Origin: HRBIN12 sp964447335
GTDB taxonomy: Bacteria; Actinomycetota; UBA4738; HRBIN12
Length of the DNA stretch: 64,000 nucleotides
NCBI GenBank assembly: GCA_964447335.1
Contig: CAYUSA010000009.1
Span: 3,494 to 67,493 of the forward strand
Direction of reading: 5' to 3'
A program made the position numbers and the translations under genes. Below, piece by piece: positions 46,836 through 54,738 of this stretch. A model generated the notes under the pieces. The model was not told the DNA's origin and ran no database searches. It worked only from the letters and a program-made list of their open reading frames with translations. Position 1 is the stretch's first letter, and each line of letters begins with the position of its first letter.

Positions 46836-48209
46836 TCAGGTGCTGAGGCGGCTCCTCGGCAGGAACTTCCCCTGCCCGGGCTTGCCGTGGTACTCGCCGC
46901 CCTCGACGAGCACCTGCCCGCGCTGCATCACGGTCTCGGGCAGCCCGTGAACCGTCATGCCCTCGTAGCAGGAGTAGTCCACGTTCATGTGGTGGGTCTC
47001 CGCGGAGATGACCCGCTCGTGCTTGGGGTCGAAGACCACGATGTCGGCGTCCGATCCCGGCGCGATCGTCCCCTTGCGCGGGTACAGGCCGAACATCTTC
47101 GCGGGGGTGGTGGCGACCAGCTCGACGAACCGGTTCAGCCCGATGTGCCCCCTCTCGACACCCTGGTAGATCAGCGTGAACCGGTCCTCGACCGAGGGCA
47201 GGCCGTTCGGGATCTTGGAGAAGTCGTCCTTGCCGAGCTCCTTCTGGCCCTTGTAGTTGAAGGGCGCGTGGTCGGTCGAGACGATGCTCAGGTCGCCGGC
47301 GCGGAGCCCGGCCCACAGGTCCTCCTGGTGATCGGCCGGCCGAAGCGGCGGCGAGCACACGTACTTCGCCCCCTCGAAGCCCGGCCTCGCCATGTCGTCG
47401 GAGCTCAGGTACAGGTACTGGGGGCACGTCTCGGCGAACGCGGGGAGCCCGCGATCCCGCGCCTCGCGCACGGCGTTCAGCCCGTCGCGCGAGGACAGGT
47501 GCACGATGTACGCGGGGGCGCCCGCGAGCTCCGCGAGCTTGAACGCGCGGTGGACCGCCTCGCCCTCCATCGAGGCCGGCCGCGACAGCCCGTGGTACTT
47601 CGGCTCGAGCTTGCCCTCCTCGACATACCGATGCACCAGCACGTCGATCGGCCCGCCGTTCTCCGCGTGCATCATGATCAGCGCGCCCGAGTCCGCGGCG
47701 CGCTGCATCGTTCGGAAGATCGACGCGTCGTCAAGCATGAAGACGCCCGGGTACGCCATGAAGAGCTTGAAGGAGGTCACGCCCTCCCCGACCAGCTCGT
47801 CCATCTCCCTCAGGACCTGGTCGTTCACCTCCTTCACGATCATGTGGAACCCGTAGTCGATCGAGGAGGTCTGCGCTTTCTCGAACCACAGCTCGAGGCC
47901 CGGTCGGAGACCCTCGCCGGTCCCCTGCAGGGCGAAGTCCACGATCGTGGTCGTCCCCCCGAACGCGGCGGCGCGCGAGCCCGTCTCGAAGTCGTCCGAG
48001 CAGGAGCTCCCGCCGAAGGGCAGGTCCATGTGCGTGTGCACGTCGACCCCGCCCGGCATCACGTACCGGCCGGTCGCGTCGATCGTCCTGTCGGCCTCGA
48101 CGCTCATCCCGACCCCGATCGCGGCGACCTTCTCGTCCTCGATGACGACGTCGGCCTTGACCGCGTCCGTCGCCGTCACGAGCGTCCCGTTCCGGATCAG
48201 CGTCCTCAT
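46836..48209 (-). CDS. hydA: Dihydropyrimidinase / hydantoinase
   Basis: 457 aa, ATG 48209. Cyclic-amidohydrolase fold with a two-metal centre: MPGGVDVHTHMDLPFGG (HxH), TSFKLFMAYPG with the carboxylated Lys, MMHAENGG, AYIVHLSSRDGLNAVREA and SIVSTDHAPFNYKGQKELGKDDFSKIPNGLPSVEDR (catalytic Asp, stereo-loop). Opens dihydrouracil, hydantoins or related rings to N-carbamoyl amino acids. Overlaps the nitrilase-family gene by 4 nt, which would act on its product. Confidence 0.93.
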   Translation of the reverse strand: MRTLIRNGTLVTATDAVKADVVIEDEKVAAIGVGMSVEADRTIDATGRYVMPGGVDVHTHMDLPFGGSSCSDDFETGSRAAAFGGTTTIVDFALQGTGEGLRPGLELWFEKAQTSSIDYGFHMIVKEVNDQVLREMDELVGEGVTSFKLFMAYPGVFMLDDASIFRTMQRAADSGALIMMHAENGGPIDVLVHRYVEEGKLEPKYHGLSRPASMEGEAVHRAFKLAELAGAPAYIVHLSSRDGLNAVREARDRGLPAFAETCPQYLYLSSDDMARPGFEGAKYVCSPPLRPADHQEDLWAGLRAGDLSIVSTDHAPFNYKGQKELGKDDFSKIPNGLPSVEDRFTLIYQGVERGHIGLNRFVELVATTPAKMFGLYPRKGTIAPGSDADIVVFDPKHERVISAETHHMNVDYSCYEGMTVHGLPETVMQRGQVLVEGGEYHGKPGQGKFLPRSRLST

Positions 48210-49051
48210 GGCAGCAGCTCCGTCAGCTCGCCGTAGGTCTCGGGACGCCGGTCCCGCATGAACTGCCAGGTGTCCCGAACCTCACGGATCATGTCCATGT
48301 CCAGGTCGTGGACCAGCACCTCGTCCTCGGAGTCCGAGGCCCGCGCGACGATCTGCCCTCGCGGATCGCAGAAGTAGGAGGAGCCGTAGAAGCGCGCGCT
48401 CGACAGCGGCTCCTCGACGCCGACCCGGTTGATCGCCGCGATCCAGTAGCCGTTCGCGACCGCGTGGGCCGGCTGCTCGAGCTCCCACAGGTACTTCGAG
48501 AGCGACTCGACGGTCGCCGACGGGTTGAACACGAGCTCCGCGCCCTTCAGGCCGACCTGCCGCGCGACCTCCGGGAAGTGCCGGTCGTAGCAGATGATCA
48601 GGCCGATCTTGCCGACCGAGGTGTCGAAGACCGGGTACCCGAGGTTGCCGGGCTTGAAGTAGAACTTCTCCCAGAAGCACGGCCCGACGTGCGGGATGTG
48701 CGTCTTGCGGTACGTGCCGAGGAGGGTGCCGTCGGTCTCGATCACGGCCGCCGCGTTGTAGTAGACGCCGGTCTGCGCCTCCTCGAACCACGGGACCACG
48801 AGCACCATCGCGTGCTCCTTCGCGACCTCGCGCATCCTCGTCATCGTGGGGCCGTCCACCGGTTCCGCGGTCCGGTACCACTTCGGATCCTGCTCGGCGG
48901 GGAAATAGGGGCCGTGGAAGATCTCCTGCAGGCAGGTCACCTTCGCGCCCTCGGCCGCGGCCTTGGCGATGAGCCCGACGTGCTTGTCGATCGCCTCCTC
49001 CTTCGGCATGTTCGCGTAGCACTGGATCACCGCCGCCCTCACGGTCCTCAT
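48206..49051 (-). CDS. Beta-ureidopropionase / N-carbamoyl amidohydrolase (nitrilase superfamily)
   Basis: 281 aa, ATG 49051 with GGAGG upstream. Triad: E43 (CLQEIFHG), K116 (TYRKTHIPHVGP), C154 (IICYDRHFPE). The IFHGPYF and KTHIPHVG...EKFYF text places it with beta-ureidopropionases/N-carbamoylputrescine amidases rather than aliphatic nitrilases. Probably removes CO2 and NH3 from the N-carbamoyl product of HydA. Middle gene of a three-gene operon. Confidence 0.9.
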   Translation of the reverse strand: MRTVRAAVIQCYANMPKEEAIDKHVGLIAKAAAEGAKVTCLQEIFHGPYFPAEQDPKWYRTAEPVDGPTMTRMREVAKEHAMVLVVPWFEEAQTGVYYNAAAVIETDGTLLGTYRKTHIPHVGPCFWEKFYFKPGNLGYPVFDTSVGKIGLIICYDRHFPEVARQVGLKGAELVFNPSATVESLSKYLWELEQPAHAVANGYWIAAINRVGVEEPLSSARFYGSSYFCDPRGQIVARASDSEDEVLVHDLDMDMIREVRDTWQFMRDRRPETYGELTELLP

Positions 49052-49062
49052 CGCTTCCTCCT

Positions 49063-50055
49063 TCACCTGAACGCGGGGATCAGCTCCCGGCCGAAGCTCC
49101 TGATCAGCCCGGCGGGGTCGTCGACCATCGAGTAGATGTTGAACTGGTCCACACCGAGCGCCTCGAGCTCGCGCAGCTTCGCCAGGCACCGCTCCCGCGA
49201 GCCGAGCACGCAGAAGCGGTCCACGACCTCGTCGGTCACGAACGAGGCGTGCTCGGCGCCGGTCCTGCCATGGTCCGCGTAGTCGTAGTGGTCGCGCGCC
49301 TCGATGAACTCGGTCAGCTCCAGCGGGAGCTCGGTCGAGGCGTAGCGCTGGACGAGGTCGACGACGTGGTTCGACACCATCGCCGGGAACCAGCGGACCT
49401 GCTCCCGAGCCGCCTCCAGGTCGTCGGTCACGTACGCGGGAGCGGCGCTCATGATCTGGATGTCGTCGAACGAGCGGCCCGCCTCCTCGGCGCCCTCGCG
49501 CACGTACCGCAGCGACCACTCGATGATGTAGGGGTCCGCGAGCTGCATGATGAGCCCGTCGGCCACGCGCCCCGCCGCCCGGAGCGCCTTCGGCCCGTAG
49601 GCGGCGACCCATACCGGGAGCGTCCCGCTCGCCCACTTCAGCCGGAGCGGGGTGCCCTCGTAGTCGATCTCGCGCCCCTCCGCCAGATCGCGGATCTGCC
49701 GGCAGGCCTGCTCCATGTGCTCGACGGTCACGGGCGGCTTGCCGATCACGCGTCGGGCGCTGTCGCCACGGCCCATCCCGACCACCATGCGCCCGCCGGA
49801 GATCTCGTTCAGCGTGGCGAGCGCGCTGGCCGTCACGGTGATGTCCCGCGTGGCCGGGTTCGTCACGCAGGGTCCGATCCTGACCCGCTCCGTGTTCACG
49901 GCGATCAGCGTGAAGACCGGGTAGACGTCCTGCCACAGGATGTGGGAGTCCCAGGCCCAGACGTAGTCGAACCCGTTCCCCTCGGCCAGCTTCGCCAGCT
50001 CGACCACCCGCGAGGGCGGCGGGTCCAGCATGAACGTGACGCCGAAGGAGAGCAT
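49063..50055 (-). CDS. LLM-class F420-dependent oxidoreductase
   Basis: 330 aa from ATG 50055 (AAAGGGG upstream). Luciferase-like barrel: GVTFMLDPPPSRVVELAKLAEGNGFDYVWAWDSH, RVRIGPCVTNPATRDITVTASALATLNEISGGRMVVGMGRGDSARR, LPVWVAAYGPKALRAAGRVADGLIMQ. Looks like the TIGR03842 group, which in Actinobacteria is commonly found beside hydantoinase and N-carbamoyl amidase genes. Uses F420 or FMN; it may reduce or oxygenate the ring before HydA opens it. First gene of the operon. Confidence 0.88.
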   Translation of the reverse strand: MLSFGVTFMLDPPPSRVVELAKLAEGNGFDYVWAWDSHILWQDVYPVFTLIAVNTERVRIGPCVTNPATRDITVTASALATLNEISGGRMVVGMGRGDSARRVIGKPPVTVEHMEQACRQIRDLAEGREIDYEGTPLRLKWASGTLPVWVAAYGPKALRAAGRVADGLIMQLADPYIIEWSLRYVREGAEEAGRSFDDIQIMSAAPAYVTDDLEAAREQVRWFPAMVSNHVVDLVQRYASTELPLELTEFIEARDHYDYADHGRTGAEHASFVTDEVVDRFCVLGSRERCLAKLRELEALGVDQFNIYSMVDDPAGLIRSFGRELIPAFR

Positions 50056-50364
50056 CGGCCCCTTTCGCTCTGGCTCGTGGTCCGCTCGACGACGCCGCTG
50101 GGGCGGCGCGCCCGTGCTGGTCCACCCTAGCCCAAGCCGCCGAGGGCGGGGGCGCTCGTGCGGGTGCTCGCGGGGCGGCGGCGCCGGTCGTGCCGGCGGT
50201 TGACTTCGCCCTTGTGTGATGAGGTACCCCATCACCCATCGGTGGACGTCAGCGCCCACCGGAAGGGAGGGGGCGACATGGCGATCGCGCCGAAGCAGGG
50301 CCCGACCCTTGGAACTGCCGCTCGAGCGCGAGGGATCGGTCGAGGTCATCCACGGGGGACGAGG
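50056..50364 (+). other. Gap with a possible gene remnant and a near-palindrome
   Basis: GATGAGGTACCCCATC (50217-50232) is a near-perfect palindrome. An ATG at 50278 follows a strong GGAAGGGAGGGGG site and reads MAIAPKQGPTLGTAARAR; one base earlier frame gives LELPLEREGSVEVIHGGRGY, so a short gene may have been broken here by a frame change. No family recognised. Confidence 0.3.
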
Positions 50365-50982
50365 CTACCCGAGAGGACTGGTCGGCCCCCGGAGTGCCGC
50401 CGCGACCCGTCGTCGGACGCGGCTATCGATCGACCGCATCGCCTGCCCGAGCCGGGGGTCGGTCCGCTCGATCTCACGGATGCGTCGCAGCACGTAGCGC
50501 CGGTCGATCCGGTCGAACGCTCCGGCCGCGACCGCGAGCGCCGAGCGGAACTCGAGGCTCTCGTCCGTCCACGGCGCCGTGGCTTGGCGCAGCCGGTCCA
50601 CGTACAGGTCGTCGACGCCGATCATCGCGACGGTCCCGCGGTCGATCCGAACACGCTCGATCCGGCTCTCGTCGCCGTCGATCCGGCTCTCGGGGAACTC
50701 GACCGCGACCCTCGACGCGTCGTGGAACCAATGACGCCCTCGCTTGCGGAAGCCGAGGGTGCGCAGCAGCTTCGGCTCCCCGTCTCGCAGCCACCCGCAC
50801 ACGTCGAGGTCGGTCTCGTGGTACGGCGCGCCGGAGTGGAACTCCTCGGCGGTTCCGCCGACCACCACGGGTTCGATCTCGAGCACCTCGCGGAGGGCGG
50901 CCGCCACGAGGAGGTGCCGTCGGAGGCGGTCCCGCTCCCGGGCGGCGTGCTCGAGCAGCGCCTCAGCGCGCGAAACGGTCAC
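50365..50982 (-). CDS. Nucleotidyltransferase partner of the XRE protein (putative toxin)
   Basis: 205 aa from GTG 50982, 20 nt inside the XRE gene's end. Pol-beta-type motif: EPVVVGGTAEEFHSGAPYHETDLDVCGW (G42, G43, D58, D60), a third acidic strand in RVAVEFPESRID. The C-terminal helices (DRIDRRYVLRRIREIERTDPRLGQAMRSI) are small. Different from the AbiEii proteins in the window; more like the DUF6036 nucleotidyltransferases that follow an XRE gene. By analogy with other NTase toxins it may modify tRNA or the antitoxin. Confidence 0.75.
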   Translation of the reverse strand: MTVSRAEALLEHAARERDRLRRHLLVAAALREVLEIEPVVVGGTAEEFHSGAPYHETDLDVCGWLRDGEPKLLRTLGFRKRGRHWFHDASRVAVEFPESRIDGDESRIERVRIDRGTVAMIGVDDLYVDRLRQATAPWTDESLEFRSALAVAAGAFDRIDRRYVLRRIREIERTDPRLGQAMRSIDSRVRRRVAAALRGPTSPLG

Positions 50983-51316
50983 GGGTCAGGCCGTCGGCCA
51001 ACAGGCTCTCGGCCTCGGCGGGCGTGGGGTCGCGCTCCCAGGGATCGAACTCGTACTCGCCGAGCACCTTGCGGACCCGCTCCCGAAGCTCGCGCCGGGA
51101 GGGGCGGCGCCGCGGCGCACCGAGCGTCAGCGTGAGGGGTTCTCCCGTGGCCTCCGCGAGCCGTGCCAGCAGGTCGAGGCCGGGGAGCGTCCGCCCGGTC
51201 TCGATCTTCGAGAGGGCCGCCTGCGTGGTGCCGAGACGATCCGCGAGCTCGACCTGCGTCAACCCCGCCTCGCGTCGACGCTTCGCCACGATCCTGCCGA
51301 TATCCGACGTGTTCAT
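50963..51316 (-). CDS. XRE-family antitoxin/repressor
   Basis: 117 aa from ATG 51316 (ATG 51322 two codons earlier is possible). Helix-turn-helix IGRIVAKRRREAGLTQVELADRLGTTQAALSKIETGRTLPGLDLLARLAEATGEPLTLTL (about 5-65), then an Arg-rich linker and an acidic tail (YEFDPWERDPTPAEAESLLADGL) likely to contact the toxin. A perfect palindrome 12 nt upstream should be its operator. Confidence 0.85.
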   Translation of the reverse strand: MNTSDIGRIVAKRRREAGLTQVELADRLGTTQAALSKIETGRTLPGLDLLARLAEATGEPLTLTLGAPRRRPSRRELRERVRKVLGEYEFDPWERDPTPAEAESLLADGLTRDRFAR

Positions 51317-51333
51317 AGCCACAGCCTAGCGGC

Positions 51334-51355
51334 GATATTGCTATATAGCAATATC
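51334..51355. promoter_or_regulatory. Perfect 22-bp palindrome, XRE operator
   Basis: GATATTGCTAT (51334-51344) followed by its exact reverse complement (51345-51355). Highly AT-rich. The TAG stop of the ABC exporter gene (51341-51343) lies inside it. Confidence 0.75.
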
Positions 51356-53153
51356 CGTCCCGTGGGTCGAGCCTGCCCGGACGTTGCCGAGCCAACTGGC
51401 GAACAGGCCGGCGTAGACGCCGCCTTCCGCGAGGAGCTCGCGGTGGGTCCCGCGTTCGACGATCCGGCCGCCGTCGAACACGAAGATCGTGTCGGCCCCC
51501 TCGGCCGTGGACAGGCGGTGGGCGATCGTCACCGTCGTCCTGCCGACGGATAGGCGGCGCAGGGCCTCGGAGATGCGGCGCTCGGTGGCCGGGTCGATCG
51601 CGCTCGTGGCCTCGTCGAGGATCAGGAGGCCGGGGTCGCCGATCTGCGCCCGCGCGAGCGAGACGAGCTGGCGCTCGCCGCCGGAGAGCGTGTGCCCGCG
51701 CTCGCCCAGGACGGTGTCGAAGCCCTTCGGCAGCTCGCGGATGAAGCGGTCGGCCTGCGCGATCGTCGCCGCCCGCTCGACCTCCTCGCGCGACGCGTCG
51801 GAGTCGAGCGCGATGTTCTCGGCGACCGTGTTCGCGAGCAGGAAGCTCTCCTGGAACACCAGGGAGACGGCGTGCCGTAGCGACGCCGCGTCGACGTGAT
51901 GCAGGTTCACGCCGCCGAGCAGGATCTCGCCCGAGGTCGGGTCGTCCAGCCGCACGAGCAGCTGCGCCAGCGTGGACTTGCCGACCCCCGTCGGCCCGAC
52001 GAGCGCCACCGACTCGTTCGGCCGGACGTCGAACGTGACCTCGTCGAGCACGCGGAGGCCCTCGAACGCGTACGAGACGGCCTCGGCACGGACGTCCAGC
52101 GGCCCGTCGGGGAGCACGACCGGCTCGGCGACACGCTCGATCGTGATCGGCTGCTCGAGCACCTCCACGATCCGGCCGTGGCCGACAACCGCGCGCGGGA
52201 GCTCGGACAAGATCCAGCCGATGAACCGCATCGGCCAGGCGAGCATGCCGAACAGCGTGACGACCTGGACGAGCGTCCCGATGCTCACCGCGCCCGTCGA
52301 CACGCGCCACGCGCCGACCGCGAGCAGCACCGTGATGGTGAGTGAGGGCAGAGCCTCGAGGGCGGGCTCGAACCCTGCGCGGACGAAGCCCGCATCGACG
52401 CGCTCCTTGCGGAGCTGCTCGGCCTTGGCGTGCAGGCGGTCGACCTCGGCACGCTCGCGACCGAGCGCCTTGACGACGAGCGCACCGTCGATCGACTCGT
52501 GCGCGATGGCCGAGACGTCGCCGATCCGCTCCTGCGCACGCTGCGCGGGCCCCTGCATCCGTCGCGCGAAGCGCGGTTCATCAGCGCGAGCGCCGGCACC
52601 ATGAGCAGCCCGATGAGCGTGAGGAACGGATCGGTCGCGATCAGCGAGACGAGCGGGAAGAACACCAGGAACGCACGCCGATCGCGAACGGGATGGGGTA
52701 GAGGACGTCGATCGCGGCCTCGACGTCGGCCTCCATGTGCGCGAGGAGCTCCCCGGTGGGCGTCCCGCGGTGGTACGCGAGCGAGAGGTCCCGGTACCGG
52801 TCCGAGACGCGCTCGCGGAGCGTGGCGCCCACGGCGGAGCCGAGCACCCCGCTGAAGTAGCGGCGCACGCCGATGCCCGTAGCGCGCAGGCACGCGAGCC
52901 CCATCACTGCGCCGATCGCGAGCCAGACCGTGCCGGCGCTCACGCCCTCCCGAAACGCCGGCCGCAGCACCCGGTCGGTCACCCGGCCGAGCGCGACCGA
53001 TACCCCGATCGAGGAGACCGCGAACAGGAAGGCCCCGCAGGCCGAGATGACGAACGGCTTCGGGTGCGCCTTGATGTACGAGCCGACCAGCCGCATCCCG
53101 CGCCCGAACAGCCCTCGGGCGCCCGCTCGGTCCTGGGTCTCGGCGTGCATCAC
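51341..53153 (-). pseudogene. ABC exporter (MsbA/LmrA-type) with two frameshifts
   Basis: Three consecutive frames make one protein. Frame 1 from GTG 53153/ATG 53150: membrane segments (KPFVISACGAFLFAVSSIG) to VLYPIPFAIG. Frame 2: AFLVFFPLVSLIATDPFLTLIGLLMVPALALMN. Frame 3 from about 52580: MQGPAQRAQERIGDVSAIAHESIDG, then the ATPase with Walker A GPTGVGKST, LSGGERQLVSLARAQ and LILDEATSAID, to 51341. Breaks lie near 52670 and 52580. The whole would be about 600 aa, the normal length of a homodimeric half-exporter. Both breaks are 1-nt events, so assembly or sequencing errors are possible. Confidence 0.75.
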
Positions 53154-53181
53154 CCCATGATGGATCCCGTGACGGAGCGCG

Positions 53182-53580
53182 TCAGGGCTGCCTGGGGCGC
53201 CGGCGCGCGATGTAGCGCGTGACCATCAGTGCCACGACGACGAGGAGCAGGACGACGGCGACCGAGACGGACGTGACGCCCGCCTGGATGAACACGACCG
53301 CGCACGAGAGCGTGATGAACAGCCAGAGGGTCACGATCGCCGCGCGCTTGGCCCGTGGCGGCATCTCCGCCTCGCCGAGGAACCCCGCGACGTAGGGTCC
53401 GAGGCGCGGGTGCCCGAGGAGCCACGCGTGCAGGCGCGGCGACGAGCGGACGAAGCACGCCGCAGCGAGCAGGAGGAAGGGGGTCGTCGGCAGGACCGGC
53501 AGGACGATCCCGGCCGCCCCGAGCCCCACGCACACGATCCCCGCGACGGTCAGCGCGATCCGACCCACCCGTGAGTCCAC
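53182..53580 (-). CDS. YbaN-family (DUF454) membrane protein
   Basis: 132 aa with four hydrophobic segments. VGRIALTVAGIVCVGLGAAGIVLPVLPTTPFLLLAAACFVRSSPRLHAWLLGHPRLGPYV is the DUF454/YbaN signature (GxxLPxLPTTPFLLLAA.CFarsSprl..wL). Function unknown. About 30 nt upstream of the ABC exporter gene and possibly in its operon. Confidence 0.85.
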   Translation of the reverse strand: MDSRVGRIALTVAGIVCVGLGAAGIVLPVLPTTPFLLLAAACFVRSSPRLHAWLLGHPRLGPYVAGFLGEAEMPPRAKRAAIVTLWLFITLSCAVVFIQAGVTSVSVAVVLLLVVVALMVTRYIARRRPRQP

Positions 53581-53761
53581 CGACCGGCCGCTCGAGCGTT
53601 CGTCCCCGATGGTTCGATGCTACCGGCGCCGGGTGGGCGCGGTCGAGTGCTCTCCCTCGACCGCTGTATCCACCCCTCGGACGGACCGATACACGAGGAG
53701 GGACGGTCGCCGCTTCGAGCGACGCCGCCCGGTTCCGATCGAGGGCGAGATCGGAGGCACC

Positions 53762-54109
53762 ATGCAGGCTCCGACGTCGAGCGCACCGCCCGGGGAACGG
53801 ATCCGCGTGGGCGACTACCTGTGGCGGCGCAAGCTGTTGATCGCCGGGGTCGTGGTGGCCGCGACGTTCGGGTTCGGCTCGTTCGTGTTCGATCGGCTCC
53901 AGTCCAGCATCGAACCCGCGCATCCGACGTTCATCATGCGGATCTCGACGCGCGGTGCGAGCGGCAACTTCGACGCGGTCACGGCGAACCGCGGCGACCG
54001 ATCCTCCGCGGCGACGTGCACGGTCGAGGCGTTCGGCATCTACGGGAACACGGTCGGCACCAAGGTGTTCGGTCTCGGCCGGCTGGCCCCCGGCGAGCCG
54101 CTCGAGTGA
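53762..54109 (+). CDS. Single-pass membrane protein, unknown
   Basis: 115 aa from ATG 53762 (GGAGG upstream). Cytoplasmic start of 22 residues, one membrane segment (KLLIAGVVVAATFGFGSFVF), then an outside domain with one Cys (RSSAATCTVEAFGIYG) and a GTKVFGLGRLAPGE repeat-like ending. No family recognised. Confidence 0.6.
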   Translation: MQAPTSSAPPGERIRVGDYLWRRKLLIAGVVVAATFGFGSFVFDRLQSSIEPAHPTFIMRISTRGASGNFDAVTANRGDRSSAATCTVEAFGIYGNTVGTKVFGLGRLAPGEPLE

Positions 54110-54266
54110 CGCGGTCACATGAAGGTCAGCGCGCGCGTGGAGCGATGAGCATCGGCTGCCGGTAGCGATCGAGGGGCGAACTTTGCCGCGAGGACGGCCG
54201 CCCGGGGACGAGGTCCTGATGGAAGTCGTGTCGTGGGCCTGCACGTTCAGCAGTGATACTGGCTAG

Positions 54267-54692
54267 GTGATCGCTCCTCTGCGCGTGACGCGCTCGATCG
54301 TCGTGCCGGAGCGCGAGCTGCGGTGGCGGTTCAGCAGGTCCTCGGGGCCGGGTGGTCAGTCGGTCAACACGGCCGACTCGCGGGTCGAGCTCAGCCTCGA
54401 CGTGGCGCGAACGACGGCGCTCGGTCCCCTACAGCGGGCTCGAGCGCTGGAGCGGCTGGCGGACCGGCTCGTCGACGGCGTGCTCACGGTCTCCGCCTCG
54501 GAGCACCGGTCGCAGCTACAGAACCGCGAGGCCGCGCTCGAGCGGCTCGCCCAGGTCCTAGCGGCGGCCGTCGCACCCCCGCCGCCCCGGCGCCGACCCA
54601 CGAAGCCGAGCCGCGGGTCCGTCGAGCGCCGACTCGCCGACAAGAAGCGGCGAGCGCGCACCAAGAAGCTACGCCGGGCCGACGAGGACTGA
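54267..54692 (+). CDS. arfB: Alternative ribosome-rescue factor
   Basis: 141 aa from GTG 54267. Release-factor-like domain with the GGQ tripeptide at 29-31 (RFSRSSGPGGQSVNTADSRVEL) and ASEHRSQLQNREAALERL, then a Lys/Arg-rich tail (KPSRGSVERRLADKKRRARTKKLRR) that enters the empty mRNA channel. Hydrolyses peptidyl-tRNA on stalled ribosomes. Normal YaeJ/ArfB length. Confidence 0.92.
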   Translation: MIAPLRVTRSIVVPERELRWRFSRSSGPGGQSVNTADSRVELSLDVARTTALGPLQRARALERLADRLVDGVLTVSASEHRSQLQNREAALERLAQVLAAAVAPPPPRRRPTKPSRGSVERRLADKKRRARTKKLRRADED

Positions 54693-54738
54693 GGCTCGGG
54701 CTCAGCCCACCGGCTCGAGCGCGAGGCGTCCCGGCCGC

